In this document: positions 8,307 through 16,929 of the stretch, one piece after another | Position numbering within the stretch: position 1 is the first letter of the stretch | How the letters are laid out: every line of letters begins with the position of its first letter | The notes under the pieces: generated by a model | Database searches by the model: none | Seen by the model: the letters and a program-made list of their open reading frames with translations, nothing else | Told to the model about the DNA's origin: nothing | Program-made: the position numbers and the translations under genes | NCBI RefSeq assembly: GCF_004197395.1 | Contig: NZ_SELS01000001.1 | Location: 62,001-126,000, forward strand | Reading direction: 5' to 3' | Source: Paraburkholderia sp. UYCP14C | GTDB taxonomy: Bacteria; Pseudomonadota; Gammaproteobacteria; Burkholderiales; Burkholderiaceae | Length of the DNA stretch: 64,000 nt

Positions 8307-9272
8307 TCAGATCTGCCGAACGTAGTCGGGCGCCGGATGCAGGTCGCAATTGCGGCCCGCTTTGGCAAGTTGCCCCGGCACGTCGTGGCCGAGCAACGCG
8401 GGCAAACCGCGTGACAGCGTGAGCAGCTTCGGCAGATCGATCCCGGTCGGGATGCCCATTTCGTCGCACAGGTTCACGAGGTCTTCGGTGCAGATGTTGC
8501 CCGAGGCGCCCGGCGCGAACGGGCAGCCGCCGAGGCCGCCGAGCGCCGCATCGAAGCGGCGCGCGCCGGTTTCATATGCGGCGAGCACGTTGGCGAGACC
8601 GAGGCCGCGCGTGTTGTGAAAGTGCAGCGTGAGCGCCGCGGCCGGCAGTGTTGCGAGCACGCGTGCGACGAGCCGCGCGACCTGGCGCGGACTCGCCATG
8701 CCGGTCGTATCGGCGAGCGTGATGCCCTCGATGCCCATCTCGCGATACGCGTCGACGATGCCGATCACGCGGTCTTCGTCGATGCGACCTTCGAACGGAC
8801 AGCCGAACGCGGTCGCCACGGTCGCGTTGAGCCGCACGCCCGCGGCCAACGCGCGACGTACGATGTCGTCGAACGCCGCGAGCGACGACTCGCAGCTCAT
8901 GCGCATGTTCGCGCGGTTGTGCGTCTGGCTCGCGGACATCACGAGGTTCAGTTCGTCGGCGCCCGCGGACAATGCGCGCTCGGCGCCTTTCAGGTTCGGC
9001 ACCAGCGCGACGTAGATCACGCCGGGTTGCCGCTCGATCCGCTGGAACACGGCCTCGCCGTCGCGCAACGCGGGAATCGCTTTCGGCGACACGAACGAGC
9101 CCGCTTCGATACGCGTGAATCCGCAGGTGGACAGCCCATTGATCAGCGCGATCTTGTCGGCGGTTTCGACCCAGGTGGGCTCGATCTGCAGGCCATCGCG
9201 CGGGGCGACTTCCTGCACGATCAGCGGGTCGAATGACGCGCCCTCGCGCGTGGAAAAGATCGTGGAATTCAT
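8307..9272 (-). CDS. Hydroxymethylglutaryl-CoA lyase-like enzyme
   Basis: 321 residues, the size of bacterial HMG-CoA lyases. DRE-TIM motif near residue 20 (EVAPRDGLQ), TLADTTGMASP, metal-binding LHFHNTRG, and the glycine/cysteine loop GLGGCPFAPGASGN, which carries the catalytic cysteine. The enzyme cleaves a 3-hydroxy-3-methyl-acyl-CoA into acetyl-CoA or pyruvate plus a second product. ATG 9272 overlaps the stop of the CoA transferase gene (ATGA), so translation is probably coupled. With a CoA transferase just upstream and an importer downstream, it likely degrades a CoA-activated branched dicarboxylate such as 3-hydroxy-3-methylglutarate or citramalate. The substrate is inferred. Confidence 0.88.
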   Translation of the reverse strand: MNSTIFSTREGASFDPLIVQEVAPRDGLQIEPTWVETADKIALINGLSTCGFTRIEAGSFVSPKAIPALRDGEAVFQRIERQPGVIYVALVPNLKGAERALSAGADELNLVMSASQTHNRANMRMSCESSLAAFDDIVRRALAAGVRLNATVATAFGCPFEGRIDEDRVIGIVDAYREMGIEGITLADTTGMASPRQVARLVARVLATLPAAALTLHFHNTRGLGLANVLAAYETGARRFDAALGGLGGCPFAPGASGNICTEDLVNLCDEMGIPTGIDLPKLLTLSRGLPALLGHDVPGQLAKAGRNCDLHPAPDYVRQI

Positions 9273-10462
9273 TGCACGGCTCCCTCGCGGCGCAGCCGCT
9301 CGATGTCTTCGTTCACGAATCCAAGCTCGCTGAGCACGCTGCCGGTGTGCTCGCCGAGCGTCGGTCCTTGCCAGCGCACTTCGCCCGGCGTGTCCGACAG
9401 CTTCGGCACGATGCCCGGCATCTTCACCGACGCGCCGCCCGGCAATTGCGCCTGCAGCAACATGTCGCGCGCCTGGTAATGCGGATCGGCGACGATGTCG
9501 GCCACCGAATAAATGCGTCCCGATGGCACTTCGGCGCGTTCGAGCGCGGCCAGTACGTCTTCGGTCGAGTGACGCGAGGTCCACGCGGTGATCGCCTGGT
9601 CGAGCATCGCAACCTGCTTGACGCGGCCGTCGTTGTGCGCGAGCGCGGGATCGTCGGCGAGATCGGGGCGGCCGATCAGCTGCATCAGGCGCTTGAAAAT
9701 CGGATCGCTGTTGCCCGCAATCACGACAAAGCCGTCGTCCTCGGTGCGATAGGTGTTCGATGGCGCGATGCCCGGCAGCGCGCCGCCGCTGCGCTCGCGC
9801 ACATGACCGAGCAGGTCGTACTCGGGCACGAGGCTTTCCATCAGATTGAATACGCTCTCGACGAGCGACACGTCGACCACCTGGCCTTCGCCCTGCCCTG
9901 TCTTCACGCGCAGCAGCGACATCAGCGCGCCGATCACGCCGTGCAGCGACGCGAGCGAGTCACCGAGACTCACGCCGACGCGGGCCGGTGCGCCGTCCAC
10001 ATCGCCGGTCGTGTAGCGGATGCCGCCCATCGCCTCGCCGATCGCGCCGAAGCCGGGCCGGTCGCGATAGGGGCCGGACTGACCGTAGCCGGAGATGCGC
10101 ACCATCGTCAGTTTCGGATTGAGCGCGTGCAGCACGTCCCAGCCGAGGCCGAGCTTTTCGAGCGCACCGGGACGCAGATTTTCGATGACGACGTCGGCAT
10201 CGGCGGCAAGGCGCTTGACCACCTCGACGCCATCGGCCGATTTCAGATTCACGCAGACGGACTTCTTGTTGCGCGACTGCAGATACCACCACAGCGACGT
10301 GCCTTCATGCAGCTTGCGCCATTTGCGAAGGGGGTCGCCGGTTTCGGGCGCTTCGATCTTGATCACCTCGGCGCCGAACTCCGCCATCAGGCGCGCGGCG
10401 AACGGCGCGGCGATGAGCGTGCCGATCTCGACGACGCGAATACCTTGCAGTGGTCCACTCAT
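9269..10462 (-). CDS. CaiB/BaiF family CoA transferase (class III)
   Basis: 397 residues. Starts MSGPLQGIRVVEIGTLIAAP, with EFGAEVIKIEAPETGDPLRK and SRNKKSVCVNLK as in formyl-CoA and succinyl-CoA:dicarboxylate transferases of class III. The catalytic aspartate is expected near residue 170, but I did not place it with certainty. ATG 10462 is the natural family start. The gene overlaps the HMG-CoA-lyase-like gene by four bases. It probably activates the acid that the lyase then cleaves. A 104-bp spacer with an inverted repeat separates it from the LysR gene on the same strand. Confidence 0.88.
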   Translation of the reverse strand: MSGPLQGIRVVEIGTLIAAPFAARLMAEFGAEVIKIEAPETGDPLRKWRKLHEGTSLWWYLQSRNKKSVCVNLKSADGVEVVKRLAADADVVIENLRPGALEKLGLGWDVLHALNPKLTMVRISGYGQSGPYRDRPGFGAIGEAMGGIRYTTGDVDGAPARVGVSLGDSLASLHGVIGALMSLLRVKTGQGEGQVVDVSLVESVFNLMESLVPEYDLLGHVRERSGGALPGIAPSNTYRTEDDGFVVIAGNSDPIFKRLMQLIGRPDLADDPALAHNDGRVKQVAMLDQAITAWTSRHSTEDVLAALERAEVPSGRIYSVADIVADPHYQARDMLLQAQLPGGASVKMPGIVPKLSDTPGEVRWQGPTLGEHTGSVLSELGFVNEDIERLRREGAVQ

Positions 10463-10534
10463 GTTGCTGTCTCCGAACTCGTTTCGTGTTGGTAGACAGC
10501 TTAGGAGCGGCGTGGCGGCGGCGTCCAACCGCAA

Positions 10535-10565
10535 TTCGCCAACGACCGTTCGCCAACGGCGAACG
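10535..10565. promoter_or_regulatory. Candidate LysR-type operator upstream of CoA transferase gene
   Basis: TTCGCCAACG occurs twice (10535-10544 and 10549-10558). The second copy is part of a perfect inverted repeat, CGTTCGCC-AAC-GGCGAACG (10547-10565). It lies 85-100 bases upstream of the CoA transferase start, about where a LysR activator binds. It also lies just after the lysR stop, so a terminator role is the alternative; there is no T tract. Confidence 0.45.
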
Positions 10566-10566
10566 C

Positions 10567-11556
10567 TCAGCGGCGGCCGCGGGCTCGGCGCGAAGGCTGG
10601 GAGGTGGTGGAGGCAGTGGGCTCGGTTTGCGCGTCTGCTGTTTCCCGCGCCTCGACCGTGCGCAGATGATCGAACAGCAGCCGGCTCACCGGCGATAGCG
10701 CATCGACGTCGCGCACGACGAGCACGAGGCTGCGCTCGGCCCAATCGTCGTCGAGCGGCATGCCGACGAGACCGAGCGGGCGGCCCATCAGCTGATACAC
10801 CTTTTGCGGCAGCACGCCGACGCCCATGCCGGCCTGCACCATCCGGCAGACCGCATCGAAGCCCGGCACGTGGATGCGCAGCCGCAGCGGCTTGCCGGCC
10901 TGGCGCGCGGCGAGGTGCGTGCGCGCGTTGATCGAGCTCGCCGAATGCAGGCCGACGTGATCGCCATCGAGCGTTTCGGCGAACGCGATGCTCGTGCGTA
11001 CCGCGAGCGGATGATCGTCGCGCATCACGATCACGAGCGAATCGCGCCGGTAGTGCTCGACGTGCAGCTCGCGCGTATCGGCATCGCCGGAGCAGATGCC
11101 GAGATCGGCGAGGCTTTCGTCGATGGCCTTGACGACGCCGCCGCTCGGCCGCTCTTCGAGATCGACCTTCACGCGCTCGTGCAACGACTGGAACGCGCGC
11201 AGATCTTCGGGCAGGAATTCGACGATGGCCGACAGGTTCGCCATCATCCGCACATAGCCGAGCACGCCGCTGGCATGGCCGGCCAGTTCGATGCCGATGC
11301 TCTCGATGTCGCGCAGCACCCGGCGCGCATGATGCAGCAGCGTCTCGCCGGCCGGCGTCAGCGTCATGCCGCGCGCGTTACGCTGGAATAGCGACGCGCC
11401 GACCGCCTGTTCGAGTTCGACCAGCCGCTTGCTGGCGGCGGACACGGCGATTGCCTCGCGCTCGGCGGCACGCGTGAGCGTGCCCTCTTCGAAGACGGCG
11501 AGAAAGAGTTGCAGCGTGGTGAGGTCGAGCTTGCGGAGAAGGTTTTTGATGACCAT
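10567..11556 (-). CDS. LysR family transcriptional regulator
   Basis: 329 residues. N-terminal winged helix-turn-helix (about residues 10-68) with LQLFLAVFEEGTLTRAAERE and LEQAVGASLFQRNARGMTLT, then the periplasmic-binding-like effector domain ending near residue 300. The last 25 residues are a low-complexity Thr/Ser/Arg tail. It is on the same strand as, and upstream of, the CoA transferase, lyase and MFS genes, which it probably activates; the inverted repeat at 10547-10565 is the likely target. Confidence 0.88.
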   Translation of the reverse strand: MVIKNLLRKLDLTTLQLFLAVFEEGTLTRAAEREAIAVSAASKRLVELEQAVGASLFQRNARGMTLTPAGETLLHHARRVLRDIESIGIELAGHASGVLGYVRMMANLSAIVEFLPEDLRAFQSLHERVKVDLEERPSGGVVKAIDESLADLGICSGDADTRELHVEHYRRDSLVIVMRDDHPLAVRTSIAFAETLDGDHVGLHSASSINARTHLAARQAGKPLRLRIHVPGFDAVCRMVQAGMGVGVLPQKVYQLMGRPLGLVGMPLDDDWAERSLVLVVRDVDALSPVSRLLFDHLRTVEARETADAQTEPTASTTSQPSRRARGRR

Positions 11557-11646
11557 GGCGCGGCGACGCAGAAGTGCGATGCGCCTATTTTGACGCGAGT
11601 TGCGTAAAACGTGGGGCCGCGCCCGCTCAGTCGACCAATCAGTCGC

Positions 11647-12288
11647 TCACGACTTCCACGCCGAACCCAGAATCATCGTGCAGAAGTTCTCACGGTGATA
11701 ATGCGGGTCTTTCAGCGCGAGCACGTCGGCCTTCACGTTGCCGAACGTCGTGTGCGGCTTGTGGATCGTGCCGTGCGCGAACGCATCGATGATGTTCTCC
11801 TTGAAGTGCGCGCCGCGCGGATGCGCATGCGTGACTTCCTCGCGCTGCTGCTCGCTGAATTCGTCGTAGGCGAGGCCGAGCACGTCCATTTCGACGCCCG
11901 CGGTGACGAGCGCGATCACCGGCTTCATATGCTGCGGAACGCCTGGCGTCGTGTGCAGCGCGATCGCGGTCCACACCTGGTCGATTTCGTCCTCGCTGAT
12001 CCGATGCCGCCGCAGAAATTCGCGCGCGGCGTTCGCGCCGTCCACTTCGAAACGTTCCTGCTTGCTGCTGTACGGCGCGACGAGCCCCATGTCGTGAAAC
12101 ATCGCGCCGATGTACAGCAACTCGGGGTCGAACTTCAGCTGCTTGCGCTGCCCGGCCAGCGCGCCGAACAGAAACACGCGCCGCGAATGGTGATACAGAA
12201 GCTCCGTTTCGGTGTCGCGTACCAGTTCGGTGGCTTCGCGCGCCATCATGCTGTCGGGAATCTGGATACCTGCGATCGTCGTAGTCAT
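11647..12288 (-). CDS. HD domain-containing phosphohydrolase-like protein (cyanamide hydratase-like)
   Basis: 213 residues. ETELLYHHSRRVFLFG supplies the first histidine and IGAMFHDMGL the HD pair of the metal-dependent HD superfamily; further metal-ligand candidates are IALHTTPG and the C-terminal HPRGAHF. The spacing resembles the HD-type cyanamide hydratase/Ddi2-like group. ATG 12288 has GGAG nine bases upstream. The gene stands alone and diverges from the GlxA-type regulator at 12546. The biological substrate is unknown. Confidence 0.8.
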   Translation of the reverse strand: MTTTIAGIQIPDSMMAREATELVRDTETELLYHHSRRVFLFGALAGQRKQLKFDPELLYIGAMFHDMGLVAPYSSKQERFEVDGANAAREFLRRHRISEDEIDQVWTAIALHTTPGVPQHMKPVIALVTAGVEMDVLGLAYDEFSEQQREEVTHAHPRGAHFKENIIDAFAHGTIHKPHTTFGNVKADVLALKDPHYHRENFCTMILGSAWKS

Positions 12289-12545
12289 GCGACGTACTCC
12301 TTCGTATGCGAACGTAAATGTGATCAACGGGACGCGCGCCGCGGCTTCAACGCGCGTTTTGGTATGCTGGTCCGCGCCGTGATGTCGATGCCTGCCGCCT
12401 GCCTGGGAGACCGCGCGTCCAATCAATCCAGTATTGGCCAGCGCGGCGCCGCGAACAATCGCGGCGAGCCGTTGAACACTGCCAAACGCACAGCAATGAC
12501 TGCCGCGGCGCGCCCTTCACGTTCCCCGTCAAAGGAACTCATTCG

Positions 12546-13508
12546 ATGCCCACCGTCGCGATCGCGATCTTCCCTGGTGTGCAGGCACTCGACGTCGCCG
12601 GCCCCGTCGACGTGTTCTCCGAAGCGAACCGCTTCGTCACGCCCGCGCAGCACTACGAGGTCAAGCTGCTGGCCGCGGACCCGGCGCCGCTGCGCGCGTC
12701 GAACGGCATGACGCTGGTGGCGGACGCCACCTTCGAGCAGGTGCGCGAACCGTTCGATCTCGCGCTCGTGGCCGGCGGCCCGGCGCTGCCGCACGACGAA
12801 GTGCCCGACGCGCGCCTGCTCGACTGGCTCGCTAACGTCGCGACACATTGCGCCCGCTACGGTTCGATCTGCACCGGCGCATTCGCGCTCGGTCACGCGG
12901 GCCTGCTCGATGGGCGCCAGGTGACGACGCACTGGCAGCACGCGGGGCAGCTCGCCGCGCAGTTTCCGCGCGCGCGGGTCGACTTCGATCGCATCTATCT
13001 GCGCGACGGGCCGCTCGTCACGTCGGCGGGCGTGACGGCCGGCATCGATCTGTCGCTCGCACTGGTGGCCAAGGATCACGGCCCGCATACCGCGCTCGCG
13101 GTCGCCAAGCGGCTCGTCGTGTTCGCGCAGCGGCAAGGCGGCCAGTCGCAATTCAGCCCCTATCTGACCGCGCCCGCCGACGACACCTCGGCCGCCGCGA
13201 AAGTGCAGGCGCACGTGATGGCGCGCATCCACGACAGCTTCACCGTCAAGGAGCTCGCCGACGTCGCGGGCATGAGCGCGCGTAACTTCGCGCGCGTGTT
13301 CGTGCAGGAAACCGGCGTGACGCCGCATGAATTCGTCGAACGCGCGCGCGTGGATGCGGCGCGCAAGCTGCTCGAAAGCAGCGCCGCGGCGCTGAAGACG
13401 ATCGCCTACGATTGCGGCTTCGGCACCGCCGACCGCATGCGCATCGTGTTTACGAAGCGGCTTGGCGTGACGCCGATGCAGTATCGCGAGCGCTTTCGCC
13501 AGGCGTGA
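12546..13508 (+). CDS. GlxA family AraC-type regulator with DJ-1/PfpI domain
   Basis: 320 residues. Residues 1-170 form a DJ-1/PfpI (class I glutamine amidotransferase-like) domain starting VAIAIFPGVQALDVAGPVDVF, with the nucleophile-elbow cysteine in GSICTGAF. Residues about 215-320 form an AraC-type double helix-turn-helix: FTVKELADVAGMSARNFARVF and KTIAYDCGFGTADRMRIVF. This is the GlxA layout of regulators that sense small nitrogenous or carbonyl metabolites. It diverges from the HD protein gene and is followed 53 bases later by an SDR gene that it may control. Confidence 0.92.
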   Translation: MPTVAIAIFPGVQALDVAGPVDVFSEANRFVTPAQHYEVKLLAADPAPLRASNGMTLVADATFEQVREPFDLALVAGGPALPHDEVPDARLLDWLANVATHCARYGSICTGAFALGHAGLLDGRQVTTHWQHAGQLAAQFPRARVDFDRIYLRDGPLVTSAGVTAGIDLSLALVAKDHGPHTALAVAKRLVVFAQRQGGQSQFSPYLTAPADDTSAAAKVQAHVMARIHDSFTVKELADVAGMSARNFARVFVQETGVTPHEFVERARVDAARKLLESSAAALKTIAYDCGFGTADRMRIVFTKRLGVTPMQYRERFRQA

Positions 13509-13561
13509 ATACGGCGTGAGAAAATCGGCGACTCTGCACGTCAATGATCACAAGGAACGAC

Positions 13562-14320
13562 ATGACCTCCTCTTCTCCGATTCGCGCGATCGTCACCGGC
13601 CATACGCGCGGCCTGGGCGCGGCGCTCGCCGAACAACTGCTCGCGCGCAACGTCACGGTGCTGGGTCTGTCGCGCTCGCGGCATGCCGCGCTGAAGGCGC
13701 GCTTTGCCGCGCAGCTCGAAGAGGTCGAGTTGCCGCTGGCCGAGCCCGCGCGCGTCGCGCAATGGATCGCCACCGACACACTGAGCAACTTCGTGCGCGG
13801 CGCGCAGACGGTGCTGCTGATCAACAACGCGGGCATGGTGGAGCCGATCGGGCCCATCGAAGGACAAAACGCGGCTGATGTCGGCGACGCAGTGAGCCTG
13901 AACGTCGCGACGCCGCTGATGCTCGCGAGCGCACTCGCCGCCGCGGCCGTCGACGCTACGGACCGGCGCATCGTGCACATTTCCAGCGGCGCGGCACGCA
14001 ACGCATATCCGGGCTGGAGCATCTATTGCGCGACCAAGGCCGCGCTCGATCATCACGCGCGCGCCGTCGCGCTCGACGCGAATCGCGCGCTGCGCATCTG
14101 CAGCCTCGCACCGGGCGTGATCGATACGGACATGCAGGCGCAAATTCGCGGCAGCGGCGAAGAGCAATTCCCGATGCGCGCGCGCTTCGAAGACCTGAAG
14201 CGCAACGGCCAACTGACGACGCCCGAGCAATGCGCGGCGCAGCTGATCGACTACGCGCTCAGCGATGCGTTCGGCCAGACGCCGGTCGCGGACATTCGCG
14301 ACATCGCGAAATCGGCTTGA
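13562..14320 (+). CDS. Short-chain dehydrogenase/reductase (SDR)
   Basis: 252 residues. Rossmann cofactor motif TGHTRGLG near residue 12, NNAG near residue 85, and the catalytic serine and YxxxK in HISSGAA and IYCATKAAL. The layout resembles the benzil reductase/sepiapterin reductase-like classical SDRs that use NADPH. ATG 13562 follows AAGGA; an upstream ATG (13544) overlaps that site and is less likely. It is probably in one transcript with the GlxA-type regulator. Substrate unknown. Confidence 0.88.
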   Translation: MTSSSPIRAIVTGHTRGLGAALAEQLLARNVTVLGLSRSRHAALKARFAAQLEEVELPLAEPARVAQWIATDTLSNFVRGAQTVLLINNAGMVEPIGPIEGQNAADVGDAVSLNVATPLMLASALAAAAVDATDRRIVHISSGAARNAYPGWSIYCATKAALDHHARAVALDANRALRICSLAPGVIDTDMQAQIRGSGEEQFPMRARFEDLKRNGQLTTPEQCAAQLIDYALSDAFGQTPVADIRDIAKSA

Positions 14321-14864
14321 CGGGTGATCGCCGGCGGTTTCTGCCGCTCCCGAAAAGCCTCACCTTTGTCACGGAGCGGTGGTGAATCGGCGTCAGGTAG
14401 CCGTGCTTTCGCTCCCGAAAAGCCTCACCTTTGGGGTGAAAGGATGGGAAAAGGGCGTACTCCGGCGCGTGCTTTGCCGCTCTCGCACACTGGTCCCGAA
14501 AACGCTCACCTTTGGTTGGAAGTGGCCGGTTCGCTTCATCGACACCGGCTGCACAAGTGGCAGATCGCCTGGACATTCAACGACTTATGTTGCGCAATGG
14601 GCACACGGCCACCGCGGCGGATGCGCTGATCGGCGACCGCATGAAGCGCGTTTTGCACGTCGACAATGCGCGCAACCGGCCAATACAGCACCTCCAGCTC
14701 CCGCATATCCTCACCTTTGCCTAACAGGCGACAATTCGCGCAATGCGGCGTGCCTGTTGGCGCCCGGTTTGTTCCGTGCCTGGGCGCGGCCGGTTAGTTG
14801 CAAAAGGATCGCTCGCGCGCGACTCCCGAAAGTCCTCACCTTTCGCGCGACGTAAGCGCTGCGC
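14321..14864. other. 544-bp intergenic region carrying five origin-type 18-mers
   Basis: No supported gene between the SDR and the convergent MarR gene; short frames here are interrupted and lack ribosome sites. Its recognisable content is the five 18-mers listed in the next entry. Confidence 0.6.
14347..14840 (-). repeat. Five iteron-like 18-mers (distal cluster)
   Basis: Reverse-strand copies of the origin repeat GGTGAGGNTTTTCGGGAG at 14347-14364, 14412-14429, 14493-14510, 14698-14715 and 14823-14840. On the plus strand they read, for example, CTCCCGAAAAGCCTCACC, usually followed by TTT. The first two are identical to the best copies at the origin 34 kb away. Spacing is irregular (47-187 bases). 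They are probably binding sites for the replicon's Rep protein. Confidence 0.75.
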
Positions 14865-15386
14865 TCATTCAATCGATGCGTTTTTCAGCCCATGCACCGC
14901 GACGACGTTCTTCATCACGTCGACGATCGCCGTTCTAACCTGCGCGGGCAGATGGCCGAAAAACTCGTCGTCGTTCTGATCGCCCAGTTGTGCCAGTTCA
15001 GGGACGAGCGCCCGTGCGGCATCGCTTAACGCGATCAGATGATTGCGGCGGTCTTCGTCGACCGTCTCGCGTTCGAGCAGCCCTTTCGCCTCGATCCGCG
15101 CCAGCAGCCTGGACACCGCGCCCTTGCTGATGCCCGTGCGCGCGGCGAGCGCGGTTGCCGACGTGGGCCCCGACGCGTAGATCTCGCGCAACAGCACCCA
15201 CTCAGAAACCGTGACACCATGTGCTTCCATCTTCGTCTGGAACCCGTGCGACACGTGATTCGACACGAGGCGCAACCAGTAACCGACGTGCGCTTCGACA
15301 TCGCTGACGGGGCTTGTGCGCGCAGCCCGCGCCGGCTTCCTGCGAGACGGCCCGACCGCACTGCGCTTTTGACGGGAACCTTGCAT
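14865..15386 (-). CDS. MarR family transcriptional regulator
   Basis: 173 residues. A basic N-terminal tail of about 28 residues precedes a MarR winged-helix domain: TVSEWVLLREIYASGPTSAT, then the recognition helix region ISKGAVSRLLARIEAKGLLE and the wing DEDRRNHLIALS. ATG 15386 is the most plausible start. A perfect palindrome, GTTTCCTAGGAAAC, lies 52-65 bases upstream and is the expected autoregulatory operator. No obvious target gene is adjacent on the same strand. Iteron-like repeats flank the gene on both sides. Confidence 0.88.
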   Translation of the reverse strand: MQGSRQKRSAVGPSRRKPARAARTSPVSDVEAHVGYWLRLVSNHVSHGFQTKMEAHGVTVSEWVLLREIYASGPTSATALAARTGISKGAVSRLLARIEAKGLLERETVDEDRRNHLIALSDAARALVPELAQLGDQNDDEFFGHLPAQVRTAIVDVMKNVVAVHGLKNASIE

Positions 15387-15437
15387 CGACGTGAGCGAAC
15401 CTTCAGAAAAGGAAGCAACGGAGAGAATGCGATATTA

Positions 15438-15451
15438 GTTTCCTAGGAAAC
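15438..15451. promoter_or_regulatory. MarR-type palindromic operator GTTTCCTAGGAAAC
   Basis: A perfect 14-bp palindrome 52 bases upstream of the MarR start, in the divergent spacer with the BON-domain gene. Length and symmetry fit a MarR dimer site; binding is inferred. Confidence 0.65.
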
Positions 15452-15481
15452 CATTGGCAACTTGTCGCACCGTCCAGGCGA

Positions 15482-15565
15482 CCCCCGAATTCCCTCACCT
15501 TCAGTTTCGAAGTGCGCGCACAGGTGCGCATATCCTCACCTCGGCCGCTCCCGAATCTTCTCACC
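15482..15565 (-). repeat. Three iteron-like 18-mers (distal cluster)
   Basis: Reverse-strand copies of the origin repeat at 15482-15499 and 15548-15565 (CTCCCGAATCTTCTCACC), and a weaker copy at 15523-15540. All lie between the MarR operator and the BON-domain gene. Confidence 0.65.
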
Positions 15566-15713
15566 TACCGGTATCGACACGTGCGCCGCAGAATATAATC
15601 GGAGCCGACGGTCGATTACTCGTCGCGAGGCGGCAGCGCGTTGCGCCGCCTCTTCCCCGCTGGCATCACGCAGCTCGAACGGCAGTTCCTGACAATCCGG
15701 CAAAGGAGAAAGA

Positions 15714-16094
15714 ATGAATACAAACGGCGCGAGCAGAATCCTCAGCGCAGTGTTCGCGGTGGCAATCGCGACTTGCGCGACCTATGCGAACGCACAAACG
15801 CGCGAGATGCCGACCGACGCGTCGATGCAAAGCCAGGCGGCCCCAGCGGCTTCGAACCGGAACAACAACCGGTCCGACAGCGCGATCGTCCGCGACGTCC
15901 GCCGTGCTTTCACGCGCACGACGAACCTCAATTCGGCGAATATCCGTGTCGACTCGCGCCACGGCGTCGTTACGCTGAGCGGCACGGTGCCCCAGCAATC
16001 GCAAATCGCGCGAGCCGGCAACGCCGCGCGATCGGTTCGCGGCGTCAGAAGCGTGCATAACCGGCTGACCGTGCGACGGCGCGCCAATCAGTGA
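15714..16094 (+). CDS. Periplasmic BON domain protein
   Basis: 126 residues. A Sec signal peptide covers about residues 1-27 (ILSAVFAVAIATCATYANAQ, probable cleavage after ANA). Residues about 28-52 are a low-complexity Gln/Asn/Ala linker. A single BON domain (about 55-122) follows, with NIRVDSRHGVVTLSGTVP and VRGVRSVHNRLTV. BON proteins (OsmY-like) bind phospholipid surfaces in the periplasm and are often stress-induced. A strong AAGGAGAAAG ribosome site precedes ATG 15714. Confidence 0.9.
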   Translation: MNTNGASRILSAVFAVAIATCATYANAQTREMPTDASMQSQAAPAASNRNNNRSDSAIVRDVRRAFTRTTNLNSANIRVDSRHGVVTLSGTVPQQSQIARAGNAARSVRGVRSVHNRLTVRRRANQ

Positions 16095-16232
16095 GCGCGG
16101 CGTGGCGGCATCGGTCAGACGGATCGATGCCGCCTGTTCGACCTTCCCCCTATATCGGTCTTGCTCCCCACGTCATTCAGAGTGCGCAGCGTTGCGCCCC
16201 GTACATAATTTCTGCTCTGCTTAAGAAACAGG

Positions 16233-16262
16233 TTGACCTCGGCGGAAGGCGACCTCTAGAAT
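16233..16262 (+). promoter_or_regulatory. Sigma-70-like promoter
   Basis: TTGACC (16233-16238) and TAGAAT (16257-16262) separated by 18 bases, with an A-rich stretch after the -10 element. It would start a roughly 700-base leader in front of the transporter gene. Confidence 0.5.
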
Positions 16263-16688
16263 CAAAAAATCATCATCAATGGGGCTCACGCCTTGGACAC
16301 CTGCAGTAGCCGAATTTCGAACAGATTCGCTGCCTGACCGGCAGGACGTCCGCGCTCTCTTCATCAGCCGCCGTCTTGCCAGCAGGCAGACGGTGCGCGC
16401 CGCAGTCTTTTCCCGTGCACCTTACATAACGTCGTATCCGCATGACAGGAACGCCGCGTTCAAACGCGTCCCTACGCTGATACGGCATCGCATCGCGAGC
16501 CTCGCGCCCGCGGTCGCGTTTGCGCGCGCGTTGTCGGTCAACGCAGTCAGTTCAACGCAATGCGCGCGAACGCGTGGATAAACACGTGTGGAGCGAGCGT
16601 ACGCAGTGCCTGCTACATACCGACAAGGAGCCGCCATGCCTGACAGTGACAGTTATCCCTTATGCCGCTTCCCCGTTCTATTAACTGA

Positions 16689-16779
16689 GGAAAGCGAGTA
16701 GACCTCCACCGCCGCGCCCGGACATACGCGGCCTCCGTGTCTGCTGGCTTTCCACCAGCGCGCCGAAACCGGCGCACGG
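16689..16779 (+). ncRNA. Structured leader RNA, two stem-loops
   Basis: GGAAAGC (16689-16695) pairs with GCTTTCC (16747-16753), and the stem continues through GTAGAC with GTCTGC to give about 15 base pairs with one mismatch. An inner hairpin GCCGCG/CGCGGC sits within. A second hairpin, GCGCC-GAAACC-GGCGC, follows at about 16759-16774. Single-stranded CCTCC segments in the internal loop could pair with the downstream ribosome sites (GGAGA at the small ORF, AGGAGAG at the transporter). GAGTAG and ACATAC, reminiscent of manganese-riboswitch core motifs, occur in order inside the closing stem. The overall size does not match yybP-ykoY, so I leave it unclassified. Confidence 0.45.
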
Positions 16780-16788
16780 AGATCCCTC

Positions 16789-16929
16789 ATGCAATTCGGC
16801 CTCCTTCTTTCGAAGTTCCCGCGCGTGCAGGAATCGCGCGCCTTTTACGACGCGCTGCTCGTGCTGCAACCTCGCGAATCGCGTCCGTTCATCGCCTTCT
16901 GCCGGCGCGTGATGTCGCGCGTGGCATAG
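16789..16929 (+). CDS. Small leader ORF (46 aa) upstream of NRAMP-like gene
   Basis: ATG 16789 follows GGAGA with good spacing, and the frame runs 46 codons to TAG, 46 bases before the transporter start. The peptide begins MQFGLLLSKFPRVQESRAF and is arginine-rich towards the end (FIAFCRRVMSRVA). I do not recognise it. Its place just after two stem-loops and before a metal-transporter gene fits a leader peptide or a small regulator. Short length makes chance possible; conservation in related genomes would decide. Confidence 0.45.
   Translation: MQFGLLLSKFPRVQESRAFYDALLVLQPRESRPFIAFCRRVMSRVA

Larger units (their letters stand above)
15387..15713. other. 327-bp divergent spacer between MarR and BON genes
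   Basis: Contains the MarR operator palindrome (15438-15451) and three iteron-like 18-mers (15482-15565), both described separately. It must also hold the promoters of the two divergent genes, but I cannot place them firmly. Confidence 0.55.

Noticed and set aside
12301-12312. TTCGTATGCGAA palindrome upstream of the HD-domain gene
   Set aside because: Imperfect, single copy and short; too weak to call an operator.
14347-14840. Transcription terminators
   Set aside because: The TCCCGAAAAGCCTCACCTTT elements are followed by T runs but have no inverted repeat, and the same sequence forms the iteron array at the origin.
16689-16753. yybP-ykoY manganese riboswitch
   Set aside because: GAGTAG and ACATAC motifs occur inside a closing stem, but the segment is too compact, lacks the two-leg layout, and better folds as one long hairpin. 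Kept only as an unclassified leader RNA.
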